The notes under the pieces were generated by a model. That model ran no database searches, was not told the DNA's origin, and saw only the letters and a program-made list of their open reading frames with translations. Position numbers and translations under genes: made by a program. 20,859 nucleotides of DNA from positions 1 through 20,859 of IMG/VR virus record IMGVR_UViG_3300017768_002424; one strand, given 5' to 3'. Positions 11,893-20,859 of the stretch are shown here, in pieces (positions within the stretch are counted from its first letter, which is position 1; each line of letters opens with the position of its first letter). The stretch is from a virus.

Positions 11893-12351
11893 CTATGCTG
11901 ATTTACTTTTTTGAAAATGCCTTGCACCAAACCAGAATGAAATCACACAACTAAGCATGGCTTGATCGTACTCTGTGTAAATAATAGCGGCAGCTTCAAC
12001 GAGTAACCCGCCATCAATTACTGTGAAGGCCCACAACTGCACAGCTTTGCATGACATATAGAGCAAGAGGAGAAGATACGATATGATAGGGCGCACGGAA
12101 GCACGTAGGGTGCCCACCCAGCCAGTGTCTTTGAGAGACTGATCGTGCTTATATATGCTTTTAGTTTCTTGAATATCGGCATGTGCTTCTATCTCCGTTA
12201 ATTTTAATTCTGATTGAACCTTCGCCGCATCGATATTGAGTGCGTGCATTTCCTTTTCGTGTTTCCTGTCCTGCCACTCATCGAACATATCAAACACCCG
12301 TGGCAAGGCTGACGTTCCAAATCCAATGAGAGACCCAATAATTGTAAGCAT
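11893..12351 (-). CDS. Putative 3-TM holin (GTA-holin-like)
   Basis: Three hydrophobic stretches are visible: residues 2-18 (LTIIGSLIGFGTSALP), about 88-110 (RPIISYLLLLLYMSCKAVQLW) and about 127-146 (EYDQAMLSCVISFWFGARHF). Between the first two lies a long charged helix (KHEKEMHALNIDAAKVQSEL onward), likely a coiled coil. This layout, with the Arg-Pro before the second TM, fits the 3-TM holins of the gene-transfer-agent type. It would open or depolarise the inner membrane to release the lysozyme. ATG 12351 overlaps the stop of the giant gene (TGATG) and AGGAG lies 9 nt upstream. Family call by pattern only. Confidence 0.7.
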   Translation of the reverse strand: MLTIIGSLIGFGTSALPRVFDMFDEWQDRKHEKEMHALNIDAAKVQSELKLTEIEAHADIQETKSIYKHDQSLKDTGWVGTLRASVRPIISYLLLLLYMSCKAVQLWAFTVIDGGLLVEAAAIIYTEYDQAMLSCVISFWFGARHFQKSKSA

Positions 12352-15300
12352 CAGTTTGCTCCTGCTCTTTGTTCTTTTCCGTACTGCGACAGGAAGTTCT
12401 TAGATATGTGGGCACGCAACTGATCAATTCGACGCAACTGCTTCAGTCGTTCGCCTTTCTTTTCTTCTGGGTAAGCCGCATTGTATATTGCACGACGGTC
12501 CTTGTTCAGCTGATTGAGATCCTTTTTAAGTTTCTGTGCGCGTGAAACAAACTGCGCATCCAACCCACGTTCAGCCAGCATCCCTGTTATGATCCCACCG
12601 GGATCTGTTTTGTTGTTCTTCTCGATATTTTTTATTGCTTTATCTAGCGACAGTATTTCCTTGTTGATTAGGAGCCGTGCCCTTTTTTCGTAGCTACTAT
12701 ATCGCGGAAATTCTGGTGGGTTGAACCTGCCTACGGTTATTTGCCCTAAAGCCGTGTCTTTAAATTCCATCGGAGCAGGTGGTAACCCATTTACCTGCCT
12801 ATAATACACGTCTGCCAGCGACATGACAACATTACCAATCTTCGGTGCCCAGCTATCGAGCGCATTCTGTATACGTTGTGCGGCGAAGTTTGTCTCACGC
12901 GCAAGCGCAAGCGTTACCTCATTCGCCCGTGGGTCTGCTATCCCAGCACCCTCGTCAGCCGTTCCCTTTAGCGGCAGTGAATACGGTGGTATTATATCCC
13001 TGTCCCTAAACGTGTCCTTGTTTATTACATCCTGTATAATGCCCTTTCCTATAGGGCCAGCAATCTCATAAGGATTTATTTTAAAAATATTCACAACGCC
13101 GAACATCAACGAGTCCATGAAATCACTACCCGCATTTTCAGCACCCCTAGCCGCCGCAAGCAGACGCTCTGGGATTGTCATGCCTACGAATCCTGCCTCG
13201 AATGGCTTGGGTATCGCTATGTGTGGATTGTCTATGATGCCGTCTAACGCACCATCAGGAAAAAATTTATCGAGATAGATGTGCATGTATAGATCCCTAG
13301 ATTCCTGCGGCAACGCTTGGTAGCGTTCATCATCTTCGTTTATTGCATAGAGCGCAGTGGCAAAGCCTGCCATGACACCCATCGTCGCATAGAAGTTTAG
13401 TCTGTTTTTGTTATTAGATAGAGGTGATCCAGCGCGTGCTAATCGATACGCACCCTGTGCCCTTGCGTTGATGAACGGCACTGTTGTGATGAGGTACTCA
13501 ACAATCTTGAACGCGCCTTTGTCAGCCTTGCCACGCAACGAAAAGTCCAGTACCTCACGCGCACGGAACCCCGACTCTTCTTTTGTGAACCCCTGCTTTC
13601 TGGATGCCTGATAGACTGCAAGGCGGTTAGCATTTTCTGTCGCTTCCGACACACGATCTACCAAGGCCCACGCATTCTTTGCAGTTACAATCAATGGGTT
13701 ACTGCTATCTCCTGTGGCTTTAGCGTAACGTCGCAACGCACTGCTTCGATGGTAGCCACCGATAGGTGTGCCACCGTTTAAACGTATCTCCCGTAGCAGG
13801 TCAGGATTAGTGAACGACTGTCCCACACCCTTGATCGCGTTGGTTATAGGTTCGTAGCCACTGTACAAAGCGCGGGTACTGAGTGTGTCACGTACCAAGT
13901 TTGCCTGCAGGAAGTCTGGCATCTTGGTAATCATCTGTGAGAACGCGTTGCGCTGAAAGTTCATAAACCGCATGAACATGTTAAGATTTCGCGTTGGTAC
14001 GTGGGCAAGTGCATTAAACAAATCTACATCCTCGACCTTGTAGAATGTTTCGGTTGTGTCTTCAGACATACCACGCACAGTAACCACGTTTTCATCACGC
14101 ATCTTAGGCTCGAAAACAAATACATCGTATAGTCCTTCGAGTGCGTCGATGTCTGTCTGCTCTTCGAGGATAGCGATGTCTTCGCCAAGCACCTGCTCTA
14201 ATGTCTTTTTAATTTCATTAACCGTGGTCTTCTTGCGCACCACCTTGCTACGTTTGGTTTCTGTCATCGCAGGGTTAGCTGTGTCTGGACCTATCTCGTT
14301 GACGATGGCACGCATGGCATGGTTGCGCATCGTCTTGGTAATCAGTGCTTCTGCATTGCGCACCATGTTGGGCACGATGCCATTCAGTTTATATGCACCA
14401 CCCTTTAGTCTGCGGGATGGATCCCCAACACGACCAACACCGCCACTGGTTGGACCTATCGGTGTTGCCGACAGTGTCGCTTCGTCGCCCTGCATCAACC
14501 TGTAGAACGGTAGGTAGTCACCGAAACGCTTCCAGCTTTCCGCTTGGTTCTGCGTTAGGTATTTACCATCAACTGCAAACTGCAGCAGGTCATTGTTGAA
14601 ATCCACATACTGCTGACGCGCTACCTCAAACTCTGGGTAGAGCCTGCCAAGATCGAGCAGGTCTATAATCTCCATAGGTGTAAGGAGTTTCTCCCTGCCT
14701 TCTGCTTGTAGTCTGCGTGCCCTGTACGCGTACATATACGCACCCCATAGATGCATCCCAACATCACCGTGCATCTTGGCGATAGGCTCTATAATTTTGA
14801 CAAGACCGGGCTTGCGGATGATGTTGCCATCTGCGTCACGGTATTCTTCCCTGCCCTGTTCTGTAAATTTAGGGACACCGTTGACCAAGGATTCCGCAAC
14901 CATGTCAGCTGTATCATGTGCCACTCTAGCAAGCTGGTAACCACGTTCAGCGCCAGCGCGTGCAATCGCCATGTACGGATCAAGCGTCTGCGCTAGGATC
15001 TCCTGCCTGTTGCTGACCGTGTTGACGATCAAGTCACGTATCGCGCCATAGAAAGAACCAACGGTAGACACTGACCTGTCGGATATCTTATCCGCTGTAG
15101 CCTGCTGATTTTCTGTGAGCTTGGAAAACTGTAGGTCTGTTTTTTCTGCGCTGAACAGTGTGTCTTGGTTGAAAATACCGGGTTCCCGTTCAGCACTCCT
15201 GAAGTAGGTTATGTTGGCGTAGATCACAGGTCGTTCAGATTGCATAGCCTCAACTATCCTATGATTGCCTTCAACTATGACAGCAAACCCATCATTCCTA

Positions 15301-18300
15301 AATTGTTTAGGGCGAACGTATATTATAGGGTTGTCTTGAGGATTCTCTGATGGGTTATAACCCTCTCTTGCTATACTTTCTTTTAAGCGACGTAATTTAC
15401 TACCTTCCGTGTCTTTGTTTCTGTACGAGTGTTCACCGTTCATGCCGGGAATGTACATAAGTTCCACTGGATCAAACGGTACGTTGAACGCCTCGGCTGT
15501 TGGTCCGGTTTGAGGTCCGAAATAAAATATATTACCAAGCTCACGCTCTTCGCGTATCTTTTGATTAGCATCTTCGTTAAAGAGATCTATCTGATCTTGA
15601 TATTCTGGTTCGCCGTTTTCTTTAAATCCAAATTTTGCCCCACTTATTAATTCTTGCGCACGCCAAAGTAAACTAACCTTACGACCCTCACGCATCTGCG
15701 AGGCGGTGTTAGTTAACTTACTGTATACAATGTTGTCGGGTTCTTTGGGCCTGCCTTTTTCATCAAAGCTGGCTACGTTTAAACTCTTTAGGCTGAGACC
15801 TAATCTTTGTTGCGCAGTTCCTCTTGGCGCTGGATAAGCCAAGCCTTGTGCCACTCTGGCAGATGCGAGGGTATTTCCAATTGGTTCGCCGCCAACTGTT
15901 GGTCCAGCCGCTCCCTCCGACGTTGCCCCTGCAGAAGTTTGTATTCCCCTAGCAAGCCTTCTGCCTCTAGACGTTCGCTGTCGCTCTTGTACGGATGGTT
16001 CTGCTCCGCTTCGCTTCGACTTTGCGGGTTGTCGAAAGTCATTTTTGTAGGCTTCGACGAATTCTCTTGCACCATCTGAAAATACCTCAAGTTCTGTGTT
16101 GTAACCCAGTGAATTCCACAGGTCTTTCTCGTAGAACCATAGCACAGCCTGCAAGTTTCTACTATCTAAATCTACACCTGTTTCGTTTGAAACATCGTCT
16201 GCTACTTCACGCAACAATCGTTTGATTTGTTCGTGATCTTTTACATCTGGACCTGACCTTGCGTCATCAATCGTATCATCAAACAGCCTGCCAAGATGAC
16301 GGTACACAGAACGTGATGCCCAGCTGTCTACTGTCTCATCGTGCATACCGTTAAGGTTTGTGAAGAACGGTCCTATCTTTTTGCCAAACATATACGCACC
16401 ACGACGCATACTGTTTATGCCAAGTCCTGTTAGACCAGACTTGATACCGTGTCTGGCACGCATCTCGTTGAGATCCCTGACCCCGTGGTCCTCAAGCATC
16501 CAGTCTGTCACCCTTGCGAATGACGGATAGTTAGATCCGGGGAAGTCAAACTGAGGATCGTTCAACATGCCGTTAACCATGTTGAGTTGTCCTGCTACAA
16601 TCTTACCTCGCTGCCCCCACTGTTCTGTAGACAGCGGATTGGTCACCGTAAGTTTACCAGTACGCAACCACTCAGCGAATATCATAGAAGCGTTGAAGAG
16701 GTTTGCCTTTGCCTTGGTGCCGTTCGATGTGATTGCGGCAATGACTGTAAACATTCTGCGATAGTCATCACCAAACGCTGGATCATTCAAGACTGGGAAT
16801 GTTTCTGACAAAGTTTCGAATACTAACTTAATGTCGTCGTCATACCACCCTAATCCAGATTGATCCTGTCCAAGCTGGTGAACAACTTCAGGTACCATCG
16901 AGCGTTTGACATCCTCAAAGACTGCTTCGTCATTGAGATCACGGCGACGATATCTGTTTCTAAATGCTCGTACCAAGGCACGGTTATAATTATCAAACGC
17001 CTTTGCGATATCGGATGCTAATACTGTACCTGTTTCCTGCAAACGTTGACTGATGCCGCGCTCACGGTTCTCGCGTATTTGTACACTGCTTGTGCCACTG
17101 GCTTCGTATAGTTCAGCTGTCGGTTCTTGTACGTTAACCAGCTTACTAAATACTATGTCGCCGCCTTCAACTTCAGACAGCCGTTTTCGCAATGCGAAAA
17201 TCTCATCAGAATTAAAATTGTTTACAAACTTTTGCGGATTAATCTCGTCGGCAATACTCACAACAACGTCGCGTGGAACAGTAAACTGATCAGCGAGAGT
17301 TTGAAACAAATCGGTTTGTGGTGTCTCGGTAGGTGTGGGTGCAGGAGCGGCTATAGTTGGCGCGAATACACCCTCCGATATTATTCGTGTGCCAAAATGT
17401 ACGTTTGATCCATCCTGCGAAACCACAGTTTCAGGATCAAATATTTCAAGTGGCGTTAGACCAGCTTCTGGTTTTACTGATATGTCAATGCTTGTGCCGG
17501 GAACTGGATCCCCCTTCTTTCTGATCTTGCCATAGTCCTCGGTATATACCAGTCTGCCCCGCTTGTTTTTTCTGCTTGGCATACGCTCGAACTTCACAGG
17601 CATTTCAGGGTTCTGCAACAACCCACCTATTTCTTTAACGGAAACATCATCTATAAACACTGTGTCTATGGAGCGTGGTTGTTCCCCACCTAGGCTTGGG
17701 TCTTCGTCTTCCGACAACGCACGATTGCGTATGGTTGTGCCATCTTTGAACTGTTTGTAGGTTGAGCCTCTTGACGTTTGGAATTCTGCCACAACCTCCC
17801 CTGACTGAGCGGGATCTGCTGGTGCAGGCTCTGCCGCTACTGGCTCTGTTGGTGCAGGCTCTGCTACTAGCTCGGCTGTTACAGGTTCAACCGCAACCCG
17901 TGAGCCTTCTTCCAATGTAGACCACTGCACGCGCTCACCTGTCGGTGTCTTACCCGCATACAGTCGTTCTCGTTTGCCACCAATCTCTTTGTCAGTGACA
18001 CTTGTTACTTCTACTTCGTTAGTAGTGAACTCACTGTCGCTACTTTCCGCTGTTGGCTTGGATGACAGGGTAACCGTTTCACCTACTTCGTATCGCTGTG
18101 TTGCGGGTGCTGGCTGAACAGCCGCTGCTTCACGTATTGGTGTAGTCGGCGGCGCTTCCGGCGTAGGATCTGCAATAGGAACAACGGGTGTCTCAGGCTG
18201 GGGTGCCTGTGCTTTTGTTTTTCGTTTTCGTTTTTCTGCTGGGACAAGGCTCTGTAACCTTTCTGTCAAGTTACCGTCGATAACGAAGTTCAACGCATCA

Positions 18301-20024
18301 AACTGCGTCTTGAACTCGTTGCCACTTAGCTTGTTAACAATCCTGCCAACGGTGTTAGCGGCAGACTCAAATGCTTTTCTTAATATGCCCTGCGGTTTTT
18401 GACCGGGCAGTATGTTTCGTCGTCGTGCTTCTTCATAAGCCTGCAGTGAATACGCCATGAGTTCCTGCGTAGTCATCTCCACGCCTTGGAGCTTACCGTC
18501 AAACTCGTTTACTATTTCATCACCAAGTAATCGCCTGACACCACTGGATAGTCCAGACTTAAAAGTGTTAGACCGTTTAAACGCCCCGACAAATGCTCGA
18601 TGCGCTTTAGGATCGAGCTTCTGCAACATGGTATCCCAGTGATGGAACGTCTCATGGTATAGCGTTGACAGTGGGTATTCCGTTGGGTCTATATTTATCT
18701 CGCCCGTCTGGACATTGTATGATCCTGCACCACCGCCCTGTATTCCCTGCGGTGTGAACTTTATAACGGGGTCTAGCTTGCCTGCGTTCTTACCTTTGTT
18801 AGTTTCGGCAATGACACCCAATCCAGCCATGTGTATGCGTGCCTGCGTCGGGGTAAAGATATAGTTACCGTCTGCATCTTTTTCTTTAAGCTGGCTTGCG
18901 GCTTCAGCGAGGCGTGGGCGCTCTAGCGCATTGAAGTTGTCTATTGCAGAATCAAAAAGCGTTGGTCCCTTGACTGCTGTGCCCTCATCATCCAATACGG
19001 GTTCGCGTATGTCTGGTATTTCCAGATCGTCTGGTATTCGTAATGCTTGAGCTTCTTCTTCCTGACGTGCCTGCCTGCCCCGCACAGCTGTGGACACAGT
19101 TGAGGTTGCGCTACCCACCGTACCACCAACCAGAAAACCGCCAGCGAGACTGTTGACCAATCGCTCCTGCACTTCTTCAAGCGGTATCGGTTTCCCCGTA
19201 GCCAGTGCTTCCGCTGACATTTTGACACCTTCTTGAGCGCTTTCAGTTACACCCTCAACGGCGGCTAACTTCAAGGCATCCTTGGTAATGCGTCGTATTG
19301 CACTTTTCTTTATGGATTCTTTGAGTGGTGATTTAATAATGTCGGTTATAATTTTAAGTGCTGGCACTGAATCCAGCGCACCCATGATACCACCTGCACC
19401 TAACCCAAATTGCTGGGCATCATCCTTGCTCACGCCTTCTTCTAGTAATGTCTTGTATACATCGCCAGCATTGATAGCTGTAGATGTCAGCCAGCCCGTA
19501 CCAGCTACAAGAGCAGTTGTTGCCAGACCGGGAACTGTAACTGGTGCTAACGCGATAGTACCAGCCACTGCACCAGCGGTTCCAAAGACTGCACCCAACG
19601 ATGGTATTGCACTACCTAGCGTGGAAAGCGCCCAGTCAGCGGCATCATCGAGCGAATCTACTTTATAGATAGAGCCTACTCTTGGCGGTTCATACTGTTC
19701 GGCTTCTGCTGTTTGTTCCAGCCTACCTTCTTTGAAATATTCTTCTGCATCTTCAAAGCCAAGCTGTCCAGAAAGTGATTCAGCGGTGCCAAATAAACCA
19801 GCCTGCAGTTCATCTGTGCCCCGTGCCAAACCCCTACCGAATTCACCCATCTGTTCGGGTGGTTCTACCGGGTCTACTGGTTGTGCTGTTTGTTCTACAA
19901 CTGGTTGTGCTGGTGGAGTGTCTTGGAAAAAGTCTTTTTTCAAAAGACGTTCTATTTCCTGTGGTGGCATACCATCTGGGAAGGATAAAATCCCTACACC
20001 TTGAACATCAATTAACTGGGCCAT
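12351..20024 (-). CDS. Giant polyvalent virion protein, 2557 aa, with HExxH, ParB-like and LPD38-like regions
   Basis: This is probably an internal virion protein injected with the DNA. By residue: a disordered acidic/proline start (1-60); a hydrophobic, Gly/Ala-rich region (137-187) that may insert into membrane; YHETFHHWD with HExxH at 457-461 and a possible third ligand E521, a zinc-metallopeptidase motif like those of phage polyvalent proteins; Pro/Ala/Glu linkers (600-640, 705-745); a helical domain (about 1000-1300) with GWYDDDIK and FFTNLNGMHDETVDSW; a ParB-like VEGNHRIVEA (1585-1594); and a C-terminal region (about 2010-2200) matching LPD38-type sequences (PDFLQANLVRDT, PFINARAQGAY). 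A coiled coil ends it. The start follows the upstream stop by 3 nt. Substrates are unknown. Confidence 0.85.
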   Translation of the reverse strand: MAQLIDVQGVGILSFPDGMPPQEIERLLKKDFFQDTPPAQPVVEQTAQPVDPVEPPEQMGEFGRGLARGTDELQAGLFGTAESLSGQLGFEDAEEYFKEGRLEQTAEAEQYEPPRVGSIYKVDSLDDAADWALSTLGSAIPSLGAVFGTAGAVAGTIALAPVTVPGLATTALVAGTGWLTSTAINAGDVYKTLLEEGVSKDDAQQFGLGAGGIMGALDSVPALKIITDIIKSPLKESIKKSAIRRITKDALKLAAVEGVTESAQEGVKMSAEALATGKPIPLEEVQERLVNSLAGGFLVGGTVGSATSTVSTAVRGRQARQEEEAQALRIPDDLEIPDIREPVLDDEGTAVKGPTLFDSAIDNFNALERPRLAEAASQLKEKDADGNYIFTPTQARIHMAGLGVIAETNKGKNAGKLDPVIKFTPQGIQGGGAGSYNVQTGEINIDPTEYPLSTLYHETFHHWDTMLQKLDPKAHRAFVGAFKRSNTFKSGLSSGVRRLLGDEIVNEFDGKLQGVEMTTQELMAYSLQAYEEARRRNILPGQKPQGILRKAFESAANTVGRIVNKLSGNEFKTQFDALNFVIDGNLTERLQSLVPAEKRKRKTKAQAPQPETPVVPIADPTPEAPPTTPIREAAAVQPAPATQRYEVGETVTLSSKPTAESSDSEFTTNEVEVTSVTDKEIGGKRERLYAGKTPTGERVQWSTLEEGSRVAVEPVTAELVAEPAPTEPVAAEPAPADPAQSGEVVAEFQTSRGSTYKQFKDGTTIRNRALSEDEDPSLGGEQPRSIDTVFIDDVSVKEIGGLLQNPEMPVKFERMPSRKNKRGRLVYTEDYGKIRKKGDPVPGTSIDISVKPEAGLTPLEIFDPETVVSQDGSNVHFGTRIISEGVFAPTIAAPAPTPTETPQTDLFQTLADQFTVPRDVVVSIADEINPQKFVNNFNSDEIFALRKRLSEVEGGDIVFSKLVNVQEPTAELYEASGTSSVQIRENRERGISQRLQETGTVLASDIAKAFDNYNRALVRAFRNRYRRRDLNDEAVFEDVKRSMVPEVVHQLGQDQSGLGWYDDDIKLVFETLSETFPVLNDPAFGDDYRRMFTVIAAITSNGTKAKANLFNASMIFAEWLRTGKLTVTNPLSTEQWGQRGKIVAGQLNMVNGMLNDPQFDFPGSNYPSFARVTDWMLEDHGVRDLNEMRARHGIKSGLTGLGINSMRRGAYMFGKKIGPFFTNLNGMHDETVDSWASRSVYRHLGRLFDDTIDDARSGPDVKDHEQIKRLLREVADDVSNETGVDLDSRNLQAVLWFYEKDLWNSLGYNTELEVFSDGAREFVEAYKNDFRQPAKSKRSGAEPSVQERQRTSRGRRLARGIQTSAGATSEGAAGPTVGGEPIGNTLASARVAQGLAYPAPRGTAQQRLGLSLKSLNVASFDEKGRPKEPDNIVYSKLTNTASQMREGRKVSLLWRAQELISGAKFGFKENGEPEYQDQIDLFNEDANQKIREERELGNIFYFGPQTGPTAEAFNVPFDPVELMYIPGMNGEHSYRNKDTEGSKLRRLKESIAREGYNPSENPQDNPIIYVRPKQFRNDGFAVIVEGNHRIVEAMQSERPVIYANITYFRSAEREPGIFNQDTLFSAEKTDLQFSKLTENQQATADKISDRSVSTVGSFYGAIRDLIVNTVSNRQEILAQTLDPYMAIARAGAERGYQLARVAHDTADMVAESLVNGVPKFTEQGREEYRDADGNIIRKPGLVKIIEPIAKMHGDVGMHLWGAYMYAYRARRLQAEGREKLLTPMEIIDLLDLGRLYPEFEVARQQYVDFNNDLLQFAVDGKYLTQNQAESWKRFGDYLPFYRLMQGDEATLSATPIGPTSGGVGRVGDPSRRLKGGAYKLNGIVPNMVRNAEALITKTMRNHAMRAIVNEIGPDTANPAMTETKRSKVVRKKTTVNEIKKTLEQVLGEDIAILEEQTDIDALEGLYDVFVFEPKMRDENVVTVRGMSEDTTETFYKVEDVDLFNALAHVPTRNLNMFMRFMNFQRNAFSQMITKMPDFLQANLVRDTLSTRALYSGYEPITNAIKGVGQSFTNPDLLREIRLNGGTPIGGYHRSSALRRYAKATGDSSNPLIVTAKNAWALVDRVSEATENANRLAVYQASRKQGFTKEESGFRAREVLDFSLRGKADKGAFKIVEYLITTVPFINARAQGAYRLARAGSPLSNNKNRLNFYATMGVMAGFATALYAINEDDERYQALPQESRDLYMHIYLDKFFPDGALDGIIDNPHIAIPKPFEAGFVGMTIPERLLAAARGAENAGSDFMDSLMFGVVNIFKINPYEIAGPIGKGIIQDVINKDTFRDRDIIPPYSLPLKGTADEGAGIADPRANEVTLALARETNFAAQRIQNALDSWAPKIGNVVMSLADVYYRQVNGLPPAPMEFKDTALGQITVGRFNPPEFPRYSSYEKRARLLINKEILSLDKAIKNIEKNNKTDPGGIITGMLAERGLDAQFVSRAQKLKKDLNQLNKDRRAIYNAAYPEEKKGERLKQLRRIDQLRAHISKNFLSQYGKEQRAGAN

Positions 20025-20027
20025 TAA

Positions 20028-20859
20028 TTAGCCGCCCTGATTCATAGTTAAGCCACCGTCAGCGGAGTAGCTTCCCATTATTTTAGGACCACCCTTGCCG
20101 CCATATTTTTTGAGGGACTCTTGTTTTATAAACTCTTTGAAGGCTGGTGAACTAAAAGCTCGACCTGCAGCTGAACTTCCAACGGTAGCTAATAGCCTAT
20201 CCTCTACTAAAGAAGTTAGTTTTTCTGCAGCTGCCGACGGTTCCATTCGATTGAGGTTGTAGTTGCTTTTGTTTGCCGCAATCACCAGATCTGAGGTTGT
20301 TTTCCATACAGTTTGGAACAGTGATTGATCTGCTCGAATATCCTTGGATGTAAGTTCACGTTCTTTGAGATTAAGCATCTTGTCAGCTACCCTGCTTTCC
20401 GCTCTCAAACCAGTAATCCGCGCATTAATTAGCTTTTCGTCAATGTTAAGTTTGTCACTTTGAAATCGGACTTCTGCCATCCGCGCTTCATAAATGTTGT
20501 CAATCTTCTCTTTCTCTAGCTTTCGGTTCTTGTCACCTTCGCCCATTCTAAAATCACGCTCAAGCTGTGCCATGTCTTGTTTGAGTTTTCGATCAGCCGC
20601 TTTTTCTTCCCGTACTGTTTTCGCTGCTAAAGTTTTCTGAGCAGCATCACCAAACATTCCAAGCACAGTAGGCTTATCAGATGCCATCATGTTCAGACCT
20701 AGTTCGACCAAGGTCATGTTTGCAAAATCGTTTTCAGTTTTTTCTGCAGGGGCACGGTTGTCTAGCTCCTGATCCATTCCTGCATTAAGCTCACTATCGG
20801 TTGGATCCATCACTGCGTCTGGTAGCGGTGTAGCCATGCTGTCTGGAACAGCACCCTCT
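20028..20859 (-). CDS. Coiled-coil protein next to the giant virion protein, probably cut by window edge
   Basis: From ATG 20837 the product is 269 aa, but that ATG lacks a good ribosome-binding site and the frame stays open to the window end (seven more codons), so the true start may lie outside. The N-terminus is acidic and disordered (VMDPTDSELNAGMDQELDN). Residues about 65-165 form a long charged coiled coil (KAADRKLKQDMAQLERDF, NRKLEKEKIDNIYEARMAEV). The C-terminus is Gly-rich. It is directly upstream of the giant gene (3 nt gap) and likely co-expressed. Its position suggests an internal or ejection protein, or a scaffold; no family recognised. Confidence 0.7.
   Translation of the reverse strand, partial: EGAVPDSMATPLPDAVMDPTDSELNAGMDQELDNRAPAEKTENDFANMTLVELGLNMMASDKPTVLGMFGDAAQKTLAAKTVREEKAADRKLKQDMAQLERDFRMGEGDKNRKLEKEKIDNIYEARMAEVRFQSDKLNIDEKLINARITGLRAESRVADKMLNLKERELTSKDIRADQSLFQTVWKTTSDLVIAANKSNYNLNRMEPSAAAEKLTSLVEDRLLATVGSSAAGRAFSSPAFKEFIKQESLKKYGGKGGPKIMGSYSADGGLTMNQGG

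Noticed and set aside
15800-16090. Minus-strand ORF of 96 aa in another frame within the giant gene
   Set aside because: Lies wholly inside the giant reading frame, with low-complexity Arg/Gln/Glu sequence; treated as a shadow.
17800-17890. Pro/Ala/Glu-rich repeat-like stretch in the giant gene as a DNA repeat
   Set aside because: It is a low-complexity protein linker (AEPAPTEPVAAEPAPADPA style) with imperfect DNA repetition, not a separate repeat element.
3006-19073. CCTGCC/GGCAGG hexamers seem frequent and follow gene direction
   Set aside because: They track the coding strand and usually encode Gly-Arg or similar pairs, so codon choice is the simpler explanation; a Chi-like role would need genome-wide statistics.

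Overview
The window looks like part of a temperate double-stranded DNA phage or prophage. It carries a tyrosine integrase, a CI-like repressor, a primase-helicase, an exonuclease/ERF annealing-protein pair, a lysis cassette, and a 2557-residue polyvalent protein of the kind packaged in short-tailed phages. I cannot name the host. Codon use is mixed, with no strong base bias by eye, and most starts have AGGAG-type ribosome-binding sites. No tRNA, rRNA, CRISPR array or insertion sequence was found. No stretch over about 300 bases lacks a gene.

Layout. (1) Positions 1-3017, plus strand: eight small or mid-sized unrecognised genes, often overlapping. They are separated by short structured spacers with perfect inverted repeats, an intrinsic terminator and a recurrent AACCACACACAGGAG leader. 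(2) Positions 3014-6165, minus strand: early/replication genes, namely a tiny ORF, a VRR-NUC nuclease, two small replication-associated proteins, a T7 gp4/Twinkle-type primase-helicase, and a small zinc-binding ORF whose start codon lies in the loop of a terminator-like hairpin. (3) Positions 6180-10917, plus strand: repressor with its own promoter, PD-(D/E)XK exonuclease, ERF annealing protein, an unknown protein, an AlpA/excisionase-like HTH protein, a second PD-(D/E)XK-like protein, and the integrase. (4) Positions 10907-20859, minus strand: a late region read right to left, with a coiled-coil protein (probably cut by the window edge), the giant polyvalent protein, a 3-TM holin-like protein, a 57-aa membrane protein, a protein resembling only the pore helix and beta domain of MscS channels, and a GH24 lysozyme ending tail-to-tail with the integrase.

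How the parts fit. Four 18-bp dyads with the pattern TGTAG-N8-CTACA (5557, 6857, 9465, 9531) lie near the starts of the replication, recombination and integrase transcription units. They flank the repressor gene, which fits an immunity circuit. The exonuclease and ERF form a recombination pair. The holin-like, MscS-like and lysozyme genes form a tightly overlapping lysis block directly behind the giant virion protein.

The most unusual signals are 13 copies of the 8-bp palindrome GTTTAAAC (about 0.3 expected), the MscS-like lysis-cassette protein, the start codon inside a terminator-like hairpin, and the repeated leader and dyad elements.
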